Positions 1-9,519 of a DNA stretch of 19,663 bases are shown piece after piece. The stretch is from the NCBI GenBank assembly GCA_027451085.1, contig DAIDKA010000063.1:1-19663 (forward strand). The letters are read 5' to 3'. The translations under genes and the position numbers were made by a program. How positions within the stretch are numbered: position 1 is the first letter of the stretch; each line of letters opens with the position of its first letter. Below the pieces are notes generated by a model, which was given only the letters and a program-made list of their open reading frames with translations, ran no database searches and had not been told where the DNA came from. The DNA comes from Gammaproteobacteria bacterium (lineage in GTDB: Bacteria > Pseudomonadota > Gammaproteobacteria > Steroidobacterales > Steroidobacteraceae).

Positions 1-1436
1 AGCGCTTCGCCGGCCTCGACATCTGGGTGGTCGGCGACCTCATGCTCGATGAGTACGTGACCGGTGCCGTGGAACGCATCTCGCCGGAAGCGCCGGTGCC
101 GGTGGTGCGTGTGCGTGACACGCAATACCGCCTGGGAGGCGCGGCCAACGTCGCACGGCAGGTGGCGACGCTGGGCGCGAAGGTGCGGCTGGCAGGGCTG
201 GTCGGCACCGACAGCGCCGGAGATGACCTGCTGCGCCTGTGCGCCGGCAGCGGCATCGATACCAGCGCTGTCGTGCGGCTGGCCGCCCGGCGCACCACCC
301 GCAAGCTGCGCGTCATCGGCCACAGCCAGCAGCTGGTGCGGCTGGACTGGGAGGATGCCGCACCCTGCAGCGGCGAAGCCAGCCAGGCGCTGGTGGCCGC
401 GCTGGCCGCCAGCGGCCAGGCGGACGCCATCATCCTCAGCGACTACGCCAAGGGCGTGCTGACCCCTGCGACCATCGCCGCCGTGACAGCGCTGCGCGCC
501 GGTGCCCCTGTGGTGGTGGATCCCAAGACGCGGGACTTCACCCGCTATCGTGGCGCCACCACCGTGACCCCGAACCGCAGGGAACTTGAAGAGGCCGCGG
601 GTGTGCAGCTTGACCCCGCCGACAAGGCCGCAGTGGCGGCGGCTGCCCGGCCGCTGATCGCCGCGGCGGGACTGAGGTCCATGGTGATCACGCTGAGCGA
701 GCACGGCATGCTGATCGTGCCGGCCGCAGGTGACCCCGTTGCGGTGCCGGCCACGCGGCGCGAGGTGTTCGACGTCACCGGCGCCGGGGATACCGCCATT
801 GCCGTGCTGACCCTGTCGCTGGCGGCCAAGGCGCCACTGCTGGACGCGGCGAAAATCGCCAACGCCGCCGCCGGCGTATCCGTGGGGCACGTGGGCGCCG
901 TGGCGGTGGATGCGGACAGCATCCGCAGCGAGCTCACCGCCGGCCCGGAGGCCAAGGTACTGTCACGCACGGACATCGCCGCGCGCGCCGCCTCCTGGCG
1001 CATGGCCGGCAAGCGCATCGTCTTCACCAACGGTTGCTACGACCTGCTGCACGCCGGGCACCTGTCGCTGCTGCACGGCGCAGCGGCGCTGGGTGACGTA
1101 CTGGTGCTGGCGATCAACAGCGACGCCTCGGTCAGGCGCCTCAAAGGCCCGGAACGCCCGCTGGTGAACGAGCTTGAACGCGCAGCACTGCTCGCGGCGC
1201 TGGCCTGCGTGGACGCCGTGACCATCTTCGACGAGGACACGCCGCTTGAGGCCCTGCATGCGGTCAAGCCACATGTGCTGGTGAAGGGCGCGGACTACAA
1301 GCCCGAACAGGTGGTGGGCAAGGACTTCGTTGAATCCTATGGCGGCAAGGTTGCGCTGGTGCCGCTGCTGCCGTCCAAGTCCACCACCGCGCTGGTGGAA
1401 CGCATCAAGGGCATGGCGCACGGCGACGCCGGCTGA
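1..1436 (+). CDS. hldE: HldE: bifunctional D-glycero-beta-D-manno-heptose-7-phosphate kinase / heptose-1-phosphate adenylyltransferase (5' partial)
   Basis: HldE phosphorylates heptose-7-phosphate at C1 and later adenylylates heptose-1-phosphate, giving ADP-heptose for the LPS inner core; it is cytosolic. Two domains are visible. The N-terminal ribokinase-type domain has RISPEAPVPVV, GGAANVA and the anion-hole/catalytic motif GAGDT. The C-terminal nucleotidyltransferase domain has FTNGCYDLLHAGH and VKGADY. The reading frame is open to the left edge (RFAGLDIW precedes the GTG at 27), and in the family the VVGDxMLD motif lies about a dozen residues from the N-terminus. The true start is therefore probably just upstream of the window and the GTG at 27 is not the start. 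The 477 visible residues match the full family length of about 477, so only a few residues are missing. It ends in TGA 4 bases before the end of convergent glmU. Identification is firm. Confidence 0.96.
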   Translation, partial: RFAGLDIWVVGDLMLDEYVTGAVERISPEAPVPVVRVRDTQYRLGGAANVARQVATLGAKVRLAGLVGTDSAGDDLLRLCAGSGIDTSAVVRLAARRTTRKLRVIGHSQQLVRLDWEDAAPCSGEASQALVAALAASGQADAIILSDYAKGVLTPATIAAVTALRAGAPVVVDPKTRDFTRYRGATTVTPNRRELEEAAGVQLDPADKAAVAAAARPLIAAAGLRSMVITLSEHGMLIVPAAGDPVAVPATRREVFDVTGAGDTAIAVLTLSLAAKAPLLDAAKIANAAAGVSVGHVGAVAVDADSIRSELTAGPEAKVLSRTDIAARAASWRMAGKRIVFTNGCYDLLHAGHLSLLHGAAALGDVLVLAINSDASVRRLKGPERPLVNELERAALLAALACVDAVTIFDEDTPLEALHAVKPHVLVKGADYKPEQVVGKDFVESYGGKVALVPLLPSKSTTALVERIKGMAHGDAG

Positions 1437-1440
1437 TTCT

Positions 1441-2865
1441 TCAGTCCTTCTTTTTGACAGGCCGCTCCCAGCCCTCGACGGTGACCTGGCTTGAACGCGC
1501 AAGCGTCAGCTTCTGCGCCGGAGCTTCGCGGGTGATGGTGGACCCGGCGCCGATCGTGGCATTGGCGCCGATCGTGACCGGTGCCACCAGCATGGTGCCG
1601 GAACCGATAAAGGCGCCGTCCCCGATGGTGGTCACGGACTTATCTGCACCGTCGTAGTTGCAGGTGACGGTGCCGGCGCCCACGTTGACCCCCGAACCCA
1701 CCACGGCGTCACCCAGATAGGTCAGGTGATTGGCCTTGGAGCCCGCGCCGAGACGGGTCTTCTTGACCTCGACAAAATTTCCCACGTGCACCTCGTCCGC
1801 CAGCACCGAGTCCGGGCGGATGCGCGCGAACGGTCCGATGCGGCAGCCGGCGCCGACCACGGAATTTTCCAGCACGCAGTTGGCGGCGATCTCGGTGCCG
1901 GCGCCGATCTCGACGTCGCGCAGCACGCAGTTGGGACCGATCTTCACGTTGTCCCCCAGCTTCACCCGGCCTTCCAGCACCACGTTCACGTCGAGCGTGA
2001 CGTCGCGTCCGGCCTCGACCTTGCCGCGCACGTCGAGGCGCAGCGGATCAATGACCGTGACGCCCGCTTCCATCAGCGCCACGGCTTCGCGCAACCGGTA
2101 GGTGGCCTCCACCATGGACAGCTGCACCTTGTCGTTGACACCCTGGACCTCTTCTTCGCCAGCGGCGATCAGGGCATTCACCGCCACGCCATCCCGCACG
2201 GCCGCGGCGATCACGTCAGTAAGGTAGTACTCGCCCTGGGCGTTGGCGTTGCGCAGCTGCTGCAGCCACGGCACCAGGCGTTTCGCCGGCACGGCCATCA
2301 CGCCCGTGTTGCACTCGTGTATGGCGCGCTGTTTGTCCGAAGCGTCTTTTTCCTCGACAATGCGCAGCACCTGGTCGGAGGCGTCGCGGATGATGCGGCC
2401 GTAGCCTTCCGGATCCTCCAGCTCCACCGTGAGCAGCGCCAGATCGTCCGGGCCGCAGCCTTCCAGCAGCTGCCGCAAGGTGTCGGCCGTGATCAGGGGC
2501 ACGTCGCCGTAGAGGATCAGGACCCTGTGGTCCGGATGCAGCTGCGGTGCCGCCTGCAGCACGGCATGCCCCGTGCCCAGCTGCTCGGCCTGGTGCACCC
2601 AGTTCACCGGGGCATCCGCCAGCTTCCGGCGCACCGCCTCTCCGCCATAGCCATGGACCACGTGGATGGCCGCAGGTGACAGCGCGCGCGCCGTCTCCAG
2701 CACATGCGCCAGCAGCGGGCGCCCCGCCAGAGGCTGCAGCACCTTCGGCAGTGTGGAGCGCATGCGCTTGCCCTGCCCGGCGGCAAGAACCACCACCGCC
2801 AGCGGCATGTCCGCGGGATCGGCAGTTGCGCCCCGGGATTGATGCTTCGGTCTGCCTTTGGACAT
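1441..2865 (-). CDS. glmU: GlmU: bifunctional glucosamine-1-phosphate acetyltransferase / N-acetylglucosamine-1-phosphate uridyltransferase
   Basis: GlmU acetylates GlcN-1-P with acetyl-CoA and then couples the product to UTP, giving UDP-GlcNAc for peptidoglycan and LPS. The N-terminal pyrophosphorylase domain shows LAAGQGKRM with LPKVL, then YGDVPL and EGYGRIIR. The C-terminal left-handed beta-helix has hexapeptide repeats from about residue 270, and the acetyltransferase motif KANHLTYLGD, whose His corresponds to the catalytic His363 of E. coli. I chose the ATG at 2865 (474 aa) because AAAGGGAAG lies just upstream, overlapping the TAG stop of the C13 peptidase gene. The ATG at 2808 would give 455 aa, closer to the usual about 456, but has no clear ribosome binding site. 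It is last in the minus-strand run downstream of atpC, the usual gammaproteobacterial position except that one gene is inserted between them. Confidence 0.96.
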   Translation of the reverse strand: MSKGRPKHQSRGATADPADMPLAVVVLAAGQGKRMRSTLPKVLQPLAGRPLLAHVLETARALSPAAIHVVHGYGGEAVRRKLADAPVNWVHQAEQLGTGHAVLQAAPQLHPDHRVLILYGDVPLITADTLRQLLEGCGPDDLALLTVELEDPEGYGRIIRDASDQVLRIVEEKDASDKQRAIHECNTGVMAVPAKRLVPWLQQLRNANAQGEYYLTDVIAAAVRDGVAVNALIAAGEEEVQGVNDKVQLSMVEATYRLREAVALMEAGVTVIDPLRLDVRGKVEAGRDVTLDVNVVLEGRVKLGDNVKIGPNCVLRDVEIGAGTEIAANCVLENSVVGAGCRIGPFARIRPDSVLADEVHVGNFVEVKKTRLGAGSKANHLTYLGDAVVGSGVNVGAGTVTCNYDGADKSVTTIGDGAFIGSGTMLVAPVTIGANATIGAGSTITREAPAQKLTLARSSQVTVEGWERPVKKKD

Positions 2866-2867
2866 GG

Positions 2868-3770
2868 CTACTTCCCTTTGACCGGCCTGTTCACCGGGCA
2901 CACGCGCCCGTCGGCGGCATCGATGGACTGCAGTTTCGCACGCATGCGCACGCCTTCGGACAGGCGCGGATTGGAATGGATTTCTCCTTCCTCGGTCTCG
3001 CGCCGCCGGATGATGGCCGCCATGTCGCGGTAGGCGTCATCCAGGGAGCAGGCGCGCGGCATGGCGTCCTTGAGCAGGGCCTCGCCGAACCAGGTGAGAT
3101 CGCGGGTGTCGTCACAGCCGAAGGAGCTGTGGCGGGAGTCCGCAGCGGTCATCACCAGCGTGGTGTCGGACTTCAACACAGGGATGAAGATGCCGGAGTA
3201 GCAGGCGGACACCACGACCACGCGCCAGCGGATATGCGACTCATCCAGGATCTTGCGCACGTCCTGCGGGGACAGCGCATCCTCCGGCAGGCGGCCGTTG
3301 GTGATGGCGATGCCATCAGTGTCGTTGCCATGCGAGGTCAGCATCAGCACCAGGGTGTCGCGGTTCAGGTCCATGCGCTTTGCCACCTGGTGCACCGCGT
3401 ACCGCAGGTTGTCGTAAGTGGCGAGCGGGTAGCTGCGGCGATCGTGGATGTCGTTCACCAGCAGCAGCGAGCGGCTGGCCGCATCGTAGCGGGCGCCGAA
3501 GACCTGGCGGGCGAGTTCGGCTTCCTTGCGGAACACCTTCTGCTCGCCGAAGCCAGCAAAACCCACGAACCAGACGTCACCGGCGTGGGCTGCGGTCCGC
3601 GGCATGGCGGCGACCTCGGACGCGATCTCATGTCGCTGCGCAGCGCGCGTGGGCGGATGACGGATATCGGGAATGCCTGCGGCCGGGGCCGGGGCGGCGG
3701 ATGCGAGAGATGCGGCGGCCAGCAGGGCCGTCGATAGCAGGAAGAGGGCGGCTTTTGCGGGGCTAGTCAC
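2868..3770 (-). CDS. Exported C13-family (legumain/caspase-like fold) cysteine peptidase
   Basis: A 300-residue protein of probable peptidase clan CD, family C13. The catalytic His lies in LMLTSHGND (His147) and the Cys in VVVVSACYSGIF (Cys190), each after a hydrophobic beta strand as in legumain, GPI8 and caspases. The N-terminus (about residues 1-26) is a signal peptide with a hydrophobic core and an ASAAP cleavage region, with no lipobox Cys, so the product is probably periplasmic. Extra Cys residues (219, 241, 291) could form disulfides. The start is a GTG at 3770 overlapping the TAG stop of atpC by 8 bases, and its own TAG lies 2 bases before the glmU ATG. The gene is thus tightly embedded in the atpC-glmU transcript. 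Substrate and role are unknown. The C13 assignment rests on the His/Cys dyad context. Confidence 0.8.
   Translation of the reverse strand: MTSPAKAALFLLSTALLAAASLASAAPAPAAGIPDIRHPPTRAAQRHEIASEVAAMPRTAAHAGDVWFVGFAGFGEQKVFRKEAELARQVFGARYDAASRSLLLVNDIHDRRSYPLATYDNLRYAVHQVAKRMDLNRDTLVLMLTSHGNDTDGIAITNGRLPEDALSPQDVRKILDESHIRWRVVVVSACYSGIFIPVLKSDTTLVMTAADSRHSSFGCDDTRDLTWFGEALLKDAMPRACSLDDAYRDMAAIIRRRETEEGEIHSNPRLSEGVRMRAKLQSIDAADGRVCPVNRPVKGK
2871..2879 (-). promoter_or_regulatory. Ribosome binding site deciding the glmU start
   Basis: On the minus strand AAAGGGAAG precedes the ATG at 2865 and overlaps the last codons and TAG stop of the upstream C13 peptidase gene. The spacing of about 5-8 bases suits initiation at 2865 and suggests that glmU translation is coupled to the upstream gene. 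The alternative ATG at 2808 has nothing comparable. Confidence 0.6.
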
Positions 3771-4188
3771 GCAGCTTGCGCAGGCGCTCCAGCACCTTCA
3801 GCTGCGCCACCGCCTGGGCCAGTTCGGCCAGCACCTTGGCTTCGTCGAGTTCGGCGCCGCGGTCCTTCAGGGCCTCCTCCGCGCGCTGCTTGGCGGCCAG
3901 GGCCGCCGCCTCGTCGATGTCCTTGGCGCGCAGTGCGGTATCGGCCAGCACGCTGACCTTCTTCGGCTGCACTTCCATCGCACCGCCGCCGACGTAGAAC
4001 ACCTGTTCCTCGCCACCGGGCGACTGCACGCGCACTTCGCCCGGCTTGAGCAGCGTGAGCAGCGGCGCGTGCCGCGGCGCGATGCCGACCTCGCCCTGCG
4101 ATGCGGGAGCGAACACCATCGCGGCTTCGCCTGCGAAAATCTCGCCCTCGGCGCTGACGATGTCGACGTGAATGGTAGGTGCCGGCAT
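3763..4188 (-). CDS. atpC: ATP synthase F1 epsilon subunit
   Basis: Epsilon is part of the central stalk that couples c-ring rotation to catalysis and can inhibit ATP hydrolysis. The 141-residue protein has the N-terminal beta-sandwich (HVDIVSAEGEIFAGEA, APRHAPLLTLLKPGEVRV) followed by a C-terminal helical hairpin rich in Ala, Glu, Lys and Leu (about residues 90-140). The length is normal. It follows atpD with a 24-base gap. Its TAG overlaps the GTG start of the downstream C13 peptidase gene, which is unusual because glmU normally comes next. Confidence 0.97.
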   Translation of the reverse strand: MPAPTIHVDIVSAEGEIFAGEAAMVFAPASQGEVGIAPRHAPLLTLLKPGEVRVQSPGGEEQVFYVGGGAMEVQPKKVSVLADTALRAKDIDEAAALAAKQRAEEALKDRGAELDEAKVLAELAQAVAQLKVLERLRKLRD

Positions 4189-4212
4189 GGTGACTCCCGT
4201 GGCAGACGCTGC

Positions 4213-5643
4213 TTACTGCAGCGTCCTGGCCTTTTCGACGGCTTCCTCGATCGTGCCGACCATGTAGAACGCCTGCTCGGGCAGGTGGTCGTAATCGCCG
4301 TCGAGAATACCCTTGAAGCCGCGGATGGTGTCCTTCAGCGACACGATCTTGCCGTCCTGGCCGGTGAACACCTTGGCGACGTTGAACGGCTGCGACAGGA
4401 AACGCTGGATCTTGCGGGCGCGGAACACGGTGAGCTTGTCCTCTTCCGACAGCTCGTCCATCCCCAGGATCGCAATGATGTCCTGCAGTTCCTTGTAGCG
4501 CTGCAGCACGGCCTGCACGCCGCGGGCAACGGCGTAATGCTCCTCACCCACCACCAGCGGGTCGAGCTGGCGGCTGGTGGAGTCCAGCGGATCGACCGCC
4601 GGGTAGATGCCCAGCGAGGCGATCTGGCGCGACAGGGTCACGGTCGAATCCAGATGAGCGAAGGTGGTCGCGGGTGACGGGTCGGGCAGGTCGTCCGCCG
4701 GCACGTATACGGCCTGGATCGAGGTGATCGAACCGGTCTTGGTGGAAGTGATTCGCTCCTGCAGCACGCCCATTTCCTCGGCCAGGGTGGGCTGATAACC
4801 CACCGCAGAGGGCATGCGGCCCAGCAGCGCGGACACTTCGGTGCCGGCCAGCGTGTAGCGGTAGATGTTGTCGACGAAGAACAGCACGTCGCGGCCTTTG
4901 CCGCCATCTTCACGCACTTCGTCACGGAAATACTCGGCCATGGTCAGGCCGGTGAGCGCCACGCGCAGGCGGTTGCCAGGCGGCTCGTTCATCTGGCCGT
5001 ACACCATGGCGACCTTGGAGTTCGACAGGGTTTCCTGGTCGATGACACCGGATTCGATCATCTCGTGGTAGAAGTCGTTGCCCTCGCGGGTACGCTCACC
5101 GACGCCCGCGAACACCGACAGGCCCGAGTACTGCTTGGCGATGTTGTTGATCAGCTCCAGCATGTTGACCGTCTTGCCCACGCCGGCGCCGCCGAACAGG
5201 CCGACCTTGCCGCCCTTGGCGAACGGCACCAGCAGGTCGATGACCTTGATGCCAGTGACCAGAAGGTCCTGGCCGCCGGCCTGCTCATCGAACGACGGCG
5301 GATCGCGGTGGATGGGCAGCGTGGCCGGGGAGGACACCGGGCCACGGTTGTCCTGCGGGCGGCCCAGCACGTCCATGATGCGGCCCAGGGTGGCCTTGCC
5401 CACCGGTACCGAGATCGGCTTGCCGGTGCGGCTGGCCATCAGGCCGCGCTTCAGACCTTCGGTGGGGCCCATGGCGATGGTGCGCACGATGCCGTCGCCG
5501 AGCTGCTGCTGCACTTCCAGCACCAAGTCCGAATCGGTAAGCGCAAGCGCCTCGTAAACCTGCGGGATGGACTCACGCGGGAATTCGACGTCGATGACGG
5601 GACCGATGATCTGCGTGATTCTGCCCTGAGCCGTGGTGGTCAT
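4213..5643 (-). CDS. atpD: ATP synthase F1 beta subunit (catalytic)
   Basis: Beta carries the three catalytic nucleotide sites of the F1 hexamer. In its 476 residues the Walker A loop GGAGVGKT is at 151-158, GERTREGND at 182-190 (containing the catalytic Glu), FVDNIYRYTLAGTEVSALLG at about 256-275, and the DELSEED loop, which contacts gamma/epsilon, at 396-402. All key residues are present and the length is normal. It starts at ATG 5643, 35 bases after atpG. Confidence 0.99.
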   Translation of the reverse strand: MTTTAQGRITQIIGPVIDVEFPRESIPQVYEALALTDSDLVLEVQQQLGDGIVRTIAMGPTEGLKRGLMASRTGKPISVPVGKATLGRIMDVLGRPQDNRGPVSSPATLPIHRDPPSFDEQAGGQDLLVTGIKVIDLLVPFAKGGKVGLFGGAGVGKTVNMLELINNIAKQYSGLSVFAGVGERTREGNDFYHEMIESGVIDQETLSNSKVAMVYGQMNEPPGNRLRVALTGLTMAEYFRDEVREDGGKGRDVLFFVDNIYRYTLAGTEVSALLGRMPSAVGYQPTLAEEMGVLQERITSTKTGSITSIQAVYVPADDLPDPSPATTFAHLDSTVTLSRQIASLGIYPAVDPLDSTSRQLDPLVVGEEHYAVARGVQAVLQRYKELQDIIAILGMDELSEEDKLTVFRARKIQRFLSQPFNVAKVFTGQDGKIVSLKDTIRGFKGILDGDYDHLPEQAFYMVGTIEEAVEKARTLQ

Positions 5644-5678
5644 GGTGTCATGTCCTCAAGTATTCGTTCGTGGCCGTA

Positions 5679-6539
5679 TCAGACAGCCGCGGCACCGCCG
5701 ACGATCTCCGAGAGTTCCTTGGTGATCGCAGCCTGGCGGGCCTTGTTGTAGACGAGTTGCAGTTCCTGGATGAGCTTGCCGGCATTGTCGGTGGCCGACT
5801 TCATGGCCACCATGCGCGCGGCCATCTCGGAGGCGACGTTTTCCACCGCGCCCTGGTACACCTGCGATTCGATGTAGCGCATGAGCAGGCCGTCCAGGAT
5901 GGCGGCGGCCTCGGGCTCATAGATATAGTCCCAGTGCTCCTGCAGTTCCGACGACGATGCAGCCTCCACCGGCAGCAGCTGGCTGATGGTGGGCTTCTGC
6001 GTCATCGTGTTGACGAAGTGGGCATTCGCCAGGAACAGGCGGTCGATCCTGCCTTCGCGGTAGGCATCGAGCATGACCTTCACCGAACCTATCAGGTCCG
6101 CCACATGCGGGCTGTCGCCCAGGCCCGTGACCGTGCTTTCGATCTGCACGTGCAGGCGGCGGAAAAACACGATGCCCTTGGTGCCGATGATGCTCAAGGA
6201 GACATGCGCGCCCTTCTGCTGCCACTCGCGCATCTGGAGCAGCACCGCCTTGAACAGGTTGGCGTTCAGGCCGCCGGCCAGGCCGCGGTCGGTGGAGATG
6301 ATGATGAAGCCGACGTTCCTGGGTTCGCGCTCCACCATGAACGGGTGGCGGGAATCCGGGTTCGCGGCGAACAGGTTGCCGATGACCTGGCGCATCTTCT
6401 GCGCATAGGGACGCGCCAGCTTCATGCGCTCCTGGGCACGGCGCATCTTGCTGGTGGCCACCATCTGCATGGCCCTGGTGATCTTCTGAGTGCTCTTGAC
6501 ACTCGCGATCTTGGTGCGGATTTCCTTGGTGCCGGGCAT
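5679..6539 (-). CDS. atpG: ATP synthase F1 gamma subunit
   Basis: Gamma is the rotating central shaft inside the alpha3beta3 hexamer. The 286-residue protein has the N-terminal signature KEIRTKIASVKSTQKITRAM and the conserved C-terminal helix (NAGKLIQELQLVYNKARQAAITKELSEIV, seen here in two parts as NAGKLIQELQ and ARQAAITKELSEIVGG). The middle Rossmann-like region includes ISTDRGLAGGLN. Length and motifs are typical. It lies between atpA (37-base gap) and atpD (35-base gap). Confidence 0.98.
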   Translation of the reverse strand: MPGTKEIRTKIASVKSTQKITRAMQMVATSKMRRAQERMKLARPYAQKMRQVIGNLFAANPDSRHPFMVEREPRNVGFIIISTDRGLAGGLNANLFKAVLLQMREWQQKGAHVSLSIIGTKGIVFFRRLHVQIESTVTGLGDSPHVADLIGSVKVMLDAYREGRIDRLFLANAHFVNTMTQKPTISQLLPVEAASSSELQEHWDYIYEPEAAAILDGLLMRYIESQVYQGAVENVASEMAARMVAMKSATDNAGKLIQELQLVYNKARQAAITKELSEIVGGAAAV

Positions 6540-6576
6540 TACTTTGACTCGGTCCTGATTGGGTCGCCAGGGCTGT

Positions 6577-8115
<1,539 letters not shown>

Positions 8116-8146
8116 GTGTGTTTCCTTGCGAAATTCTGTCGAGGCG

Positions 8147-8683
8147 CTAGGCCGTCATGTCGCGCGCAATGCGCGTAAGCCGGCCGCGCACGGAGCCGTC
8201 GATCACGAGGTCGCCGGCGCGCAGCACCGCCCCACCCAGCAGGGCGGGATCGACTTGCGTGTGCAGGCGCACCTGGCGCTTCAGACGCCGGCCCAGGGCC
8301 TCGCTGATGGCCTGCGCCTGCGGCCCGCTGAGCTCGACGGCTGCGGTCACTGTCACGTCGGCAACGCCCTCGGCGTCGTCCTTCAGCGCATCGAACAGCG
8401 CCGAAATCTCCGCCAGGCAGTCGAGCCTGTGGTTTTCCGCCAGCGTGGCGATGAAGTTGCGGCCCTGCGCCGGCAGTGAGCCCGCGGCGATATCCGCCAC
8501 GAGTGACGCCAGCTGCTCCGGCGTCACATGCGGGTCACCCAGCAGCTGGTGCACACGTTCGTCGGCCATGACCGCCGCACCCGTGCGCAGCGCGTCGGAC
8601 CAGGCGGCAAGTCCACCTTCGGTCTGCGCCTCGGCGAACGCCGCCTTGGCGTAGGGACGTGCGATCGTCGTCTTGTCAGCCAT
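8147..8683 (-). CDS. atpH: ATP synthase F1 delta subunit
   Basis: Delta (OSCP-type) joins the top of F1 to the peripheral stalk b dimer. The 178-residue protein starts TTIARPYAKAAFAEAQ, the typical helical N-terminal signature, and has the C-terminal motif with LLGGAVLRAGDLVIDGSVRGRL. Length is normal. It is 12 bases downstream of atpF and 31 bases upstream of atpA. Confidence 0.97.
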   Translation of the reverse strand: MADKTTIARPYAKAAFAEAQTEGGLAAWSDALRTGAAVMADERVHQLLGDPHVTPEQLASLVADIAAGSLPAQGRNFIATLAENHRLDCLAEISALFDALKDDAEGVADVTVTAAVELSGPQAQAISEALGRRLKRQVRLHTQVDPALLGGAVLRAGDLVIDGSVRGRLTRIARDMTA

Positions 8684-8695
8684 GCGCGCGTGGCC

Positions 8696-9169
8696 TTAAA
8701 TCTGCGCGGCCAGCTTGTTCAGCAGGTCGGCATGGGTGTTGGCGTCGATCTCGCGTTCCAGCACCTTGGAGGCGGCCGCAACGGCCAGACCCGCGATGCT
8801 CTTGCGTAGTTCTTCGCGCGCCCGGGTGGCATCGAGCTCGATCTGCTGCTGGGCCGCGGCCACCAGCTTTGCGCCCTCGGCGCTTGCCTGAGCCTTGGCC
8901 TCTTCCACCAGCTCGTTGGCGCGTTTCTGGGCCTGATCGACGATGTGGGCAGCACGTTCACGGGCCTCATGCACAAGCGTGTCGACCTTGACCTGCGCCT
9001 GAACCAGCGACTGCTGCCCCTGATCGGCGGCAGCAAGACCTTCGGCGATCCGGCGCTGACGCGCTTCGATCGGTCCGGCCAGCATCGGCACGACGACCTT
9101 GTAGATGAACCACAGCAGTACGAGCAGTACGATGAACTGCCCAATGAATGTCGCATTGATCGCGAGCAT
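8696..9169 (-). CDS. atpF: ATP synthase Fo subunit b
   Basis: Subunit b is the membrane-anchored peripheral stalk. There is one N-terminal membrane helix (about residues 6-26, FIGQFIVLLVLLWFIYKVVV), then a long charged amphipathic helix rich in Ala, Glu, Gln, Lys and Arg that would form the right-handed coiled coil of the b dimer. At 157 residues it matches E. coli b (156). It starts at ATG 9169, 40 bases after atpE. Only one b gene is present, as in most gammaproteobacteria, with no b' paralogue. Confidence 0.97.
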   Translation of the reverse strand: MLAINATFIGQFIVLLVLLWFIYKVVVPMLAGPIEARQRRIAEGLAAADQGQQSLVQAQVKVDTLVHEARERAAHIVDQAQKRANELVEEAKAQASAEGAKLVAAAQQQIELDATRAREELRKSIAGLAVAAASKVLEREIDANTHADLLNKLAAQI

Positions 9170-9209
9170 CGACCGGTCTCCCTATGGGACGGGTGCCTTG
9201 AGGGATCGC

Positions 9210-9470
9210 TTAGTGCGCGGCAATCAGCGGGTTGGCGTAGGCGAAGAACATCGCCAGACCGACACCGATCAGGAACGCCGCGTCGATCAGACCCATGGCC
9301 AGGAACATCTTGGTCTGCAGAGTCGGGATCAGCTCGGGCTGGCGGCCGCCGGCCTCCAGAAATTTCGAAGCCATGATGCCGATGCCGATGCAGGCGCCCG
9401 CGGCGCCCAGGCCTATGATGAGACCGATCGCGATAGCGGTGTGGGCCTGAATGGTGGTAACTGCGTCCAT
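9210..9470 (-). CDS. atpE: ATP synthase Fo subunit c (proton-binding ring subunit)
   Basis: Subunit c forms the rotating proton ring in the membrane. The 86-residue hairpin has helix 1 (GLIIGLGAAGACIGIGIMAS, Gly/Ala rich), the polar loop GGRQPELIPTLQTK (E. coli RQPDL), and helix 2 with Asp63 in MGLIDAAFLIGVGLAMFF at the proton-carrier position (E. coli Asp61). There is no Gln in helix 1 and no Glu-Ser/Thr pair as in Na+-binding rings, so a proton specificity is inferred. The reading frame is open further upstream, but the correct start is ATG 9470, preceded by GGAG with 9-base spacing. Confidence 0.97.
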   Translation of the reverse strand: MDAVTTIQAHTAIAIGLIIGLGAAGACIGIGIMASKFLEAGGRQPELIPTLQTKMFLAMGLIDAAFLIGVGLAMFFAYANPLIAAH

Positions 9471-9479
9471 AGTTAGCGT

Positions 9480-9483
9480 CTCC
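9480..9483 (-). promoter_or_regulatory. atpE ribosome binding site in a T-rich leader
   Basis: GGAG on the minus strand lies 9 bases before the atpE ATG at 9470. It sits in a stretch that is T-rich for this genome (GTTACGTTCGATTTGATC just upstream). In E. coli atpE has a U-rich translation enhancer that supports the high c-subunit stoichiometry. A similar role here is inference. Confidence 0.45.
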
Positions 9484-9519
9484 AGATCAAATCGAACGTA
9501 ACGTGAGTAACCGAAGGTC

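Noticed and set aside
2547..4677. Long plus-strand open frames (about 396 and 334 codons) opposite glmU, the C13 peptidase gene, atpC and atpD
   Set aside because: They are antisense to well-identified genes and rich in His, Arg, Gln and Ala, without motifs. The coding signal is clearly on the minus strand.
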